NCBI GenBank assembly: GCA_002050455.1
Contig: MWZA01000190.1
Location: 1-37,930, forward strand
Source: Acidobacteria bacterium 5-1
GTDB lineage: Bacteria > Acidobacteriota > Blastocatellia > Pyrinomonadales > Pyrinomonadaceae
Reading direction: 5' to 3'
Length of the DNA stretch: 37,930 nucleotides
The translations under genes were made by a program, and so were the position numbers. Shown piece by piece: positions 32,704-37,930 of the stretch. The first letter of the stretch is position 1. Every line of letters begins with the position of its first letter. Below the pieces are notes generated by a model, which worked only from the letters and a program-made list of their open reading frames with translations, had not been told where the DNA came from and did not search any database.

Positions 32704-35088
32704 TTATCGGAATCCGAGTTGAGAAAGCTGCCCGCGCAACTGTTCCTCGCTGATGCGCGACGGCTCGAATGCCACCAAAACCTCTTTTCGCGCCACGTCC
32801 GGTAGAACCTTGCGGACTCCGGCAAGCAGTGAAAGAGTTTTAACAATCTTGCGAGAACATGCTTCGCAGTGAATCTTTCGCGCCGGAATAATCGTTTCAA
32901 CTAAATTTTCGGCATCTTCACTTTCGGAACTGCCGAGATTAAGCCTTACAAGCGAAAGCGTCGAGAGCAGCACGGCGAAGATTGAAGCCGTCATCACCGC
33001 GATGGCAATCGGCGCGGTGATAAAACCGAGAATGGCTAACGTCATCCCAACGATGTTCGAGATGACGGCAATGGCGATGTTCTGTTTCATCTTGCGGTGC
33101 GAAGCGCGTCCAAGCAGAATCGAAGAAACTACCTTATCGAGTTTGTCGCTGACTAGAACCACGCCCGCCGATTCCATCGCCACGTCCGTTCCTGCGCCGA
33201 GCGCGATGCCAACGTCGGACTGCACGAGAGCCGGAGCGTCGTTGATGCCGTCGCCGACCATCGCTACTTTGCGCCCTTCCGATTGAAGCCGCTCGATAAC
33301 GCGCACCTTGTCTTCGGGCAGTAGTTCCGCGTGAACTTCATCAATTCCGATGTCTCTCGCCACAACCTCAGCCACCGAACGGCTATCACCGGTCAGAAGT
33401 GCCGTGCGAATGCCGAGTTCATGCAGCCGTTTCATCACTCCGGCAGTTCCGGGACGCGGCATATCCTGCAATGCCACCGCGCCAAACGGTTTGCCGTCAA
33501 CCGCCGCATAAACGATTGTATGCCCGGCTTCGAGTTCTTTTGCTCGCGCCGGTTTATTTCCGTTCAGATACACGCCTTCGGATTCAAGCAGCGAAAGGCG
33601 ACCGACCACAACGCGCTTGCCGCCCACATTTGCCGTAACTCCCTTGCCCGGAACTGCGCGAAAATCCGAAGCCTCCGGCAGAGCAATGTCCTGAAACTCG
33701 GCGTAGCGCACGATTGCCCCGGCAAGCGGATGCTCGCTTCCTGCTTCGGCGGCGGCGATGATTGCCAGAACTTCGCGCTCGTCTGTACCGAAGGAGATGA
33801 CTTCGCTCACCGTCGGTCGCCCGTAAGTAAGCGTTCCGGTTTTGTCGAAAACAACCGTATCAACTTCGGCGAGTGCCTGGAAAAATTCGCCGGCTCTGAC
33901 CAACAGACCGCGAGCGATGCCGTGACCGCCGCCGATTGCCAGCACCATCGGCGTCGTAATTCCTAAAGCGCACGGATAACCCATAATGACTGTGGTCAGT
34001 CCGATGAGAATTGCCTGCGCGACGCTGCCCGAATAAACGAGCCAGCCGAGAGCGGCGAGAGCCGCAACCATGTAAACAACCGGACCGTAATAGTTCATCA
34101 GCTTGTCCATTAAAAGTTGAATCGGCGGCTTGCGCTCCTCGATTTGCCGCATCAACTTGACAACCTGGCTGACGAAACTTTCCGATGCCGGGCGGGTTAC
34201 TTCAACTTTGATAAAACCGTCAAGGTTCATTGTCCCGCCGACCACCTCGCCGCCGGCTTCGCGGTAAACCGGTGCACTCTCTCCCGTGACGCTCGACATA
34301 TCAAAACTCGACGAGCCTTGCAATATTGTTCCGTCAAGCGGAACACGCTCGCCCGGTCGGACGACGACCGTTTCGCCCGGTCGCACATCTTCAACCGGCA
34401 CTTCGACTTCTTCCGTTCCGCGCACGACCCGCGCTTCCTGCGCTTGCAGGGAAAGCAGTTTGCGGACGGAATCCGCCGCCGTTTTGCGCGTGCCGAGTTT
34501 GAAATAGCCGAAGAAAAGATGCAGTGCCATCAGCCACATCGCCACCGGAAAGAAATTCGGATAAACAGCCGGATTAACCAAATGCGCGATGCCGATGCCG
34601 AATGCGCCCCACGCGCCGGTCGAAAGCAGGACGTTGGCGTTGATTACGCGCTGCCCGACAGCCATCAGAGTTTTTCTGAAAATCGGATAGCCGATCCACA
34701 AAAGCACGACTGCCGCGACCAATCCGCTCACGATTGTGCGGTAAAGCGGCGGCACGCCGAACAAATTTAAAGGGTCGAACGATAAATCGACAATTGATAA
34801 ACCGATTGCCAGAAAACCCCGTTTTTTGATGGTTGCAAAGATCGCCTCGTCCGTTTTGTATTGCTGCGCTTCGGTGGCAACAACTGTATAACCGAGGTCT
34901 TCCACCTTTTGCGCCACTTGCGCTTCGCTGACCTTATTGCGGTCAGCATCAACCAGAATAATGCCGTGAACGAGATTGACCTGAACGCTCCTGACGCCGG
35001 GAAGTCTCCCCAGTGCCTTTTCCACCGACATTGTGCAGAACGAACACATCAGCCCGCTCGCTTTGATTTGAATTAAATTGCTTGCCAT
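32704..35088 (-). CDS. P1B-type heavy-metal ATPase with N- and C-terminal HMA domains
   Basis: 794 residues. N-terminal HMA domain with GLMCSFCTMSVEKAL (C15, C18). The ATPase core has SVTGES (266-271), the membrane metal motif GYPCALG (YPC at 371-373, instead of the common CPC), the phosphorylation site DKTGTLT (415-421), HP in SEHPLAG, and GDGINDAPAL (612-621). A second metal-binding domain is at the C-terminus with HCEACSRKI (C741, C744). Most likely exports Cu(I) or a similar soft metal. The YPC motif and C-terminal HMA are unusual, so metal choice is not assured. Driven by a MerR-type promoter at 35185-35216. Confidence 0.92.
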   Translation of the reverse strand: MASNLIQIKASGLMCSFCTMSVEKALGRLPGVRSVQVNLVHGIILVDADRNKVSEAQVAQKVEDLGYTVVATEAQQYKTDEAIFATIKKRGFLAIGLSIVDLSFDPLNLFGVPPLYRTIVSGLVAAVVLLWIGYPIFRKTLMAVGQRVINANVLLSTGAWGAFGIGIAHLVNPAVYPNFFPVAMWLMALHLFFGYFKLGTRKTAADSVRKLLSLQAQEARVVRGTEEVEVPVEDVRPGETVVVRPGERVPLDGTILQGSSSFDMSSVTGESAPVYREAGGEVVGGTMNLDGFIKVEVTRPASESFVSQVVKLMRQIEERKPPIQLLMDKLMNYYGPVVYMVAALAALGWLVYSGSVAQAILIGLTTVIMGYPCALGITTPMVLAIGGGHGIARGLLVRAGEFFQALAEVDTVVFDKTGTLTYGRPTVSEVISFGTDEREVLAIIAAAEAGSEHPLAGAIVRYAEFQDIALPEASDFRAVPGKGVTANVGGKRVVVGRLSLLESEGVYLNGNKPARAKELEAGHTIVYAAVDGKPFGAVALQDMPRPGTAGVMKRLHELGIRTALLTGDSRSVAEVVARDIGIDEVHAELLPEDKVRVIERLQSEGRKVAMVGDGINDAPALVQSDVGIALGAGTDVAMESAGVVLVSDKLDKVVSSILLGRASHRKMKQNIAIAVISNIVGMTLAILGFITAPIAIAVMTASIFAVLLSTLSLVRLNLGSSESEDAENLVETIIPARKIHCEACSRKIVKTLSLLAGVRKVLPDVARKEVLVAFEPSRISEEQLRGQLSQLGFR

Positions 35089-35184
35089 AAGTAACCTCCT
35101 GTCCTGAATTTGTGAAACGCATCAAAAGCACTTCAGGCAACCGACGCGAAGTGCTTGACGCTCACAATTGAGGACACTAAAACT

Positions 35185-35216
35185 ATCATAAGCTCTCTAC
35201 TTGACTAGAGAGTCAA
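35185..35216 (-). promoter_or_regulatory. MerR-type promoter of the ATPase gene
   Basis: On the minus strand TTGACT (35216-35211) and TATGAT (35190-35185) are separated by 20 bases. A dyad, ACTTGACT...AGTCAAGT with a 4-base centre (about 35199-35218), overlaps the -35. It lies about 97 bases upstream of the ATPase start. Similar to the promoter at 30741-30772, so one MerR protein probably controls both. Confidence 0.75.
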
Positions 35217-35242
35217 GTTGCTTTCTGCGGATGCTTCTCTGA

Positions 35243-35290
35243 GCGAAAAAATAAATTAAATATAGTGCGAAAAAATAAATTAAATATAGT
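35243..35290. repeat. Tandem duplication of 24 bp at the cassette edge
   Basis: Bases 35243-35266 are repeated exactly at 35267-35290 (each ends AATTAAATATAGT). It marks the junction between the metal cassette and the N-terminal half of the transglutaminase-like gene and may be a scar of the insertion. Confidence 0.85.
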
Positions 35291-36137
35291 AGGGGTCAGG
35301 ACGCGTCAACGGGTTGGAAACAAATCCGCCGATATTCGCATAAATGTTTGTAATGCGTTGTTGCGGTATTTGCGAGGTGCGCGTCGTGCAATGACACATT
35401 CCCAATTCCGGATTGTAGAAAATGTCGTTCCCGTGCTTGAGGCAACAACGCGGACAAACTCTGACAATTCAGATTGATTGTTAATTCTGGTGTTGCTAAA
35501 CCACTTCGTGTTATTGAGCAAATGCCCGTCCTCATTGTTGAGAAACACGAACATATGAGCGCGATTGCCGGTGATAATAATGTGGTCAAGAGGAAATCTT
35601 CCCCAAACAGCGAGCGCGGCAGCCCAGAGCATTCCTAATCCGATGCACTTACCGTTTGCCTTCCTCGTTCATCGATGCAAAAGCGTCCATCACTTCCTCG
35701 TTTTTCAAGCGCGGAAAGAAACCTTCGCGGTAATAAGCCTAGTTGATAATTTGCCCGAACTGCGATTCAGGATTTTCCGCTAAAAGTTTCCTAAACGTCG
35801 CATTATATTCCGCCCGTACTTTTTGCACGAACTCAAAACCAAATCGTTTCTCTTCTTCGGCAAAGCTAAGAAGTCCCCACGGGTCGCCGCCCGGCTCATC
35901 CGGTATGTTGGTAAAAGTATAGCGGTGAAAGAATCGCTGTATTCGATTGAGGCGGTTTTTCGGGCTGTAAAGTATTCCATCATCGCTGCCAGCTTTTTTC
36001 TCTGTCCGCCATGCCCACAACGCGGGAGACATCAGATTAGCAAGCAGAAAAGCGGGTATTAGTTCGTTCGGGTAAAAATCTATTTCCAATACCGTTAGAC
36101 TAACTGCGGCGGAAAGTTTTTCAAGTTTCTCGTCCAT
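35291..36137 (-). pseudogene. N-terminal part of a decayed transglutaminase-like gene
   Basis: Starts MDEKLEKLSAAVSLTVLEID at 36137 and runs open to TAG 35739-35741. It continues AYYREGFFPRLKNEEVMDAF, changes frame near 35650-35660, then reads NGKCIGLGMLWAAALAVWGR and IIITGNRAHMFVFLNN, GHLLNNTKWFS. Another frame change near 35420 (T-run) leads to FYNPELGMCHCTTRTSQIPQ and YANIGGFVSNPL, ending at the cassette. G-x-C-x-G, A-H-x-F-V and N-N-T-x-W suggest a transglutaminase-like Cys-His-Asn site. Function unknown; inactive here. Confidence 0.65.
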
Positions 36138-36197
36138 TCACCTTATTCTACGTTGAAAATTTGTAAGCATCTAGCTACTGAATTCCAATACTTCATC

Positions 36198-36231
36198 AGC
36201 AACACACTTTTAGGACACTACCCAAAAATCA
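36198..36231. repeat. Right end of the 6.5 kb element: inverted repeat and 9-bp direct repeat
   Basis: 36198-36221 is the inverse of 29715-29738 (23/24). CAAAAATCA at 36223-36231 repeats 29706-29714; one extra C (36222) separates it from the terminal repeat. The TPR gene stop begins 7 bases further on. Confidence 0.85.
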
Positions 36232-36237
36232 AATTTT

Positions 36238-36555
36238 CTAATCGGCATAATCCAAATCGAGCGTCATCCGGTAATCCTGCGCCATTGAAGGATGACCGTG
36301 CGCGTTGGAAACCTCAATGCCCTTTTCATAAGCCGCTTTTGCCATTTCGCGTTCGCCGGTTTTCTCGTAAGCCTTCGCCAACATTCCATAAGCCGCGCCT
36401 TCATCGTCGGCTTTGGATAAATAATCTTTGAGCGTTTCAATTGTCTTTTGCCAATCTTCCGCTTTTTGATATTCATTCGCCAAACCAAACAAAACCATTG
36501 TGTTATTCGGGTCGGACGCAAGCATTTGTCTGAAGACCTCAATTCTGTTTTGCAT
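36238..36555 (-). CDS. Small TPR-repeat protein
   Basis: 105 residues with about two and a half tetratricopeptide repeats (ASDPNNTMVLFGLANEYQKA; EDWQKTIETLKDYLSKADDE; GMLAKAYEKTGEREMAKAAY). Protein-binding helical scaffold; partner unknown. Its stop is just outside the right end of the 6.5 kb element, so the element landed immediately downstream of it. Confidence 0.82.
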   Translation of the reverse strand: MQNRIEVFRQMLASDPNNTMVLFGLANEYQKAEDWQKTIETLKDYLSKADDEGAAYGMLAKAYEKTGEREMAKAAYEKGIEVSNAHGHPSMAQDYRMTLDLDYAD

Positions 36556-36706
36556 AAAAATAAGGTAACATTTCAGACGATAAAAAAAAATGACAGTGAT
36601 TTTTCAGATTGAAAAAAGTGAATGTCAATTATATCAAAGACACAAGCGGAGAGGTTTTTCTCGAAAGTCGCATAAACCTGAAACTCGCTATAAAAGGTAT
36701 CGAAAT

Positions 36707-37708
36707 TTAATTGAATAAATTTGGTTGAAACGGCGGAGGCTTTTCTTCAATTTTCTCCGTCGTTCCAAATCGCTCAAAACCCAGACGCTTGAAATGCAAA
36801 TCAAATAACTTCACCGCCGTTTGCCACTGCTCGGTTTTGCCGCGTCGTTCGGCAAAGTTTCGGTGACGCAGATTTCCGCCGCGCTCGCGCTTAAGCGCGT
36901 TCAAAATTTTGTCGGCTTTGGTCGGCAGTTTTTCTTTCAATCGCTCGACAAAATAATCTGCAATCGAATCCGAATCGAAATGAATTAAATTGATAAATGC
37001 TTTTGTCGCGCCTGCTTCACGCGCTTTTTCAAGCAAAACAGGAATATCCGAATCGTTGTAACCAATAATTATCGGCGCAATGCCAATGCCGACTTTTATT
37101 CCGGCATCCGACAAAGTTTTCATTGCTTTGAATCTGATTTCGGGAATCGGCGTAAAAGGTTCAAACGGTTTCGATTTTTCCACCGTCGGAAACGGAATTG
37201 AAAAGAAAACTGTCGTGTCGAGTTTGGTCAAAATGTCTAAATCTCTGATAACCAAAGGCGATTTTGTAATCACGCCGACCGGCATTCGGAAATCTTTGCA
37301 AACCATCAAACATTTTCTTGTTAATTCGTAATTTGCTTCCAAAGGCAGATACGGGTCGGTGGCAAACGAAAATTCGAGACGACTGATTTTTTCTTTTGTT
37401 CGCTTTAGTTCTTCGCGCAAAATCTGCGGCGCGTTTATCTTGGCGACGATTTTTGTTTCAAAATCCGTTCCCGCGCCATAGCCAAGAAATTCGTGATAGC
37501 GGCGGGCGAAACAATACGTGCAGGCGTGGATGCAACCGCGATAGCAATTGACCGTGTAGCGAATTCCCATCTCCGGCATATTGCTTTTCGTAATAACGCT
37601 TCGCGTGGCGGTTTCTTCAAAAATTTCAAGTTTTGTCGGCGGCGGCTCGCCCAAAAATTCGGCGGAATACTTTAAATATGGATTCGGCGGATTATTAATG
37701 TGTCGCAC
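36707..37708 (-). CDS. Radical SAM protein, SPL/Rv2578c-like family
   Basis: 333 residues. The 4Fe-4S motif is C-x3-C-x2-C in NCYRGCIHACTYCFARRYHE (C59, C63, C66). It begins MRHINNPPNPYLKYSAEFLG and holds TDPYLPLEANYELTRKCLMV and FFSIPFPTVEKSKPFEPFTP, typical of the Rv2578c/SplB-like group. The family is related to spore photoproduct lyase, but the substrate of this branch is not established. The start codon follows an intergenic repeat. No dedicated partner gene is visible. Confidence 0.88.
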   Translation of the reverse strand: MRHINNPPNPYLKYSAEFLGEPPPTKLEIFEETATRSVITKSNMPEMGIRYTVNCYRGCIHACTYCFARRYHEFLGYGAGTDFETKIVAKINAPQILREELKRTKEKISRLEFSFATDPYLPLEANYELTRKCLMVCKDFRMPVGVITKSPLVIRDLDILTKLDTTVFFSIPFPTVEKSKPFEPFTPIPEIRFKAMKTLSDAGIKVGIGIAPIIIGYNDSDIPVLLEKAREAGATKAFINLIHFDSDSIADYFVERLKEKLPTKADKILNALKRERGGNLRHRNFAERRGKTEQWQTAVKLFDLHFKRLGFERFGTTEKIEEKPPPFQPNLFN

Positions 37709-37756
37709 AGATGAAACAATAGCCTATTTGCGCGTCGGCAGCAAGAAGAAATTATA

Positions 37757-37796
37757 ACAGGATGGACAGGATTAGCAGGATTTTGTTTTTATCCTG
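37757..37796. repeat. Partial palindrome of CAGGATNNA units
   Basis: Three tandem units (CAGGATGGA, CAGGATTAG, CAGGAT) are followed by only a short inverse piece (ATCCTG, 37791-37796). It looks like a truncated member of the same repeat class as the other intergenic palindromes. Confidence 0.7.
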
Positions 37797-37930
37797 AACA
37801 TCTTATGTGAATCAATAGTAGAAAACTAACAAAAGTAAAGCAAAAGTTAGTTTCCCAAAACAATGTATCAGCAAACCGTTGGTCGAACGCACCTGACTTG
37901 CTCTTTGAATCTGCGTTTTATCAATCAGCC
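37797..37930. other. Non-coding end of the window
   Basis: No convincing gene starts here. A short inverted pair AAACTAAC/GTTAGTTT lies at about 37825-37855. The window ends before any further gene can be judged. Confidence 0.35.

Larger units (their letters stand above)
29715..36221. mobile_element. 6.5 kb element with 24-bp inverted ends and 9-bp flanking direct repeats
   Basis: The ends (29715-29738, 36198-36221) are inverted repeats matching at 23 of 24 positions. CAAAAATCA flanks the element on both sides (29706-29714; 36223-36231, one base outside the right end), as expected of a target-site duplication. It sits between the TPR gene stop and the E1 gene promoter region. Inside are a decayed transglutaminase-like gene at both edges and a metal-handling cassette between them. 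I found no recognisable transposase or recombinase in any frame. It may be a non-autonomous element, one moved in trans by an unlinked transposase, or one that has lost its own. Confidence 0.72.

Noticed and set aside
33331-34770. Two long plus-strand open frames opposite the P-type ATPase
   Set aside because: Arg/His/Cys-rich reverse translations of a clear ATPase gene, expected in GC-richer DNA.
35171-35180. AGGACACTAA near the ATPase promoter as a third copy of the element end
   Set aside because: Only about 8 bases match the terminal repeat core and the rest differs.
1-37930. CRISPR array, rRNA or tRNA genes
   Set aside because: No evenly spaced direct repeats and no rRNA or tRNA folding other than the tmRNA tRNA-like ends were seen.

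Overview
The window looks like chromosomal DNA from an Acidobacteriota bacterium, probably class Blastocatellia. That placement is inferred from gene content and style: a fused two-domain 2-oxoacid dehydrogenase E1, Asn/Ala-rich lipoprotein linkers, many intergenic palindromes and mixed housekeeping genes. No rRNA gene is present to confirm it. Base composition is moderate over most of the window and visibly richer in G and C at about 31.2-35.1 kb.

Bases 1-5626 hold a phosphate-uptake locus on the + strand: the 3' end of pstS, then pstC, pstA, pstB, phoU, a PhoU-like DUF47 gene and a low-affinity Pit transporter. Bases 5650-11700 mix fabG with toxin-antitoxin modules: two MazF/PemK-type, one DUF433/DUF5615, one PIN-type and one broken VapBC. 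A Ser/Thr kinase with a C-terminal SH3-like region, whose expected beta-3 lysine is Asn, lies among them. Bases 11710-22428 are mostly housekeeping: rph, murI, tmRNA, a YpfJ-type zinc peptidase, an alpha/beta hydrolase, HU, a site-2 protease, a triple peptidoglycan-binding protein, an M61-PDZ peptidase and a TolB-like lipoprotein.

Bases 23400-26300 are a gene graveyard. They hold remnants that look like a high-affinity [NiFe]-hydrogenase locus (large subunit, maturation protease, NifU-like accessory), an intact cation diffusion facilitator, and two opposed fragments of a peptide ABC transporter. An iodotyrosine-deiodinase-like flavoprotein and the fused E1 enzyme, which carries a histone-H1-like basic tail, follow.

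The most unusual region is 29706-36231. It is a 6.5 kb element bounded by 24-bp inverted repeats (one mismatch) and a 9-bp direct repeat, with no recognisable transposase. A decayed transglutaminase-like gene occupies both ends, and its last codons and stop lie in one terminal repeat. That gene is split by a GC-rich metal-handling cassette: MerR regulator, membrane-anchored HMA protein, CcdA-like membrane protein with an in-frame TGA at an expected Cys, Cys-rich four-helix copper-binding protein, tiny Cys-rich protein, and a P1B ATPase with a YPC motif. Two MerR-type promoters with 20-bp spacers drive it. The window ends with a TPR protein and a SplB-like radical SAM protein.

Across the window at least nine intergenic palindromes of different sequence share one design: short tandem units of about 7-12 bp followed by their own reverse complement.
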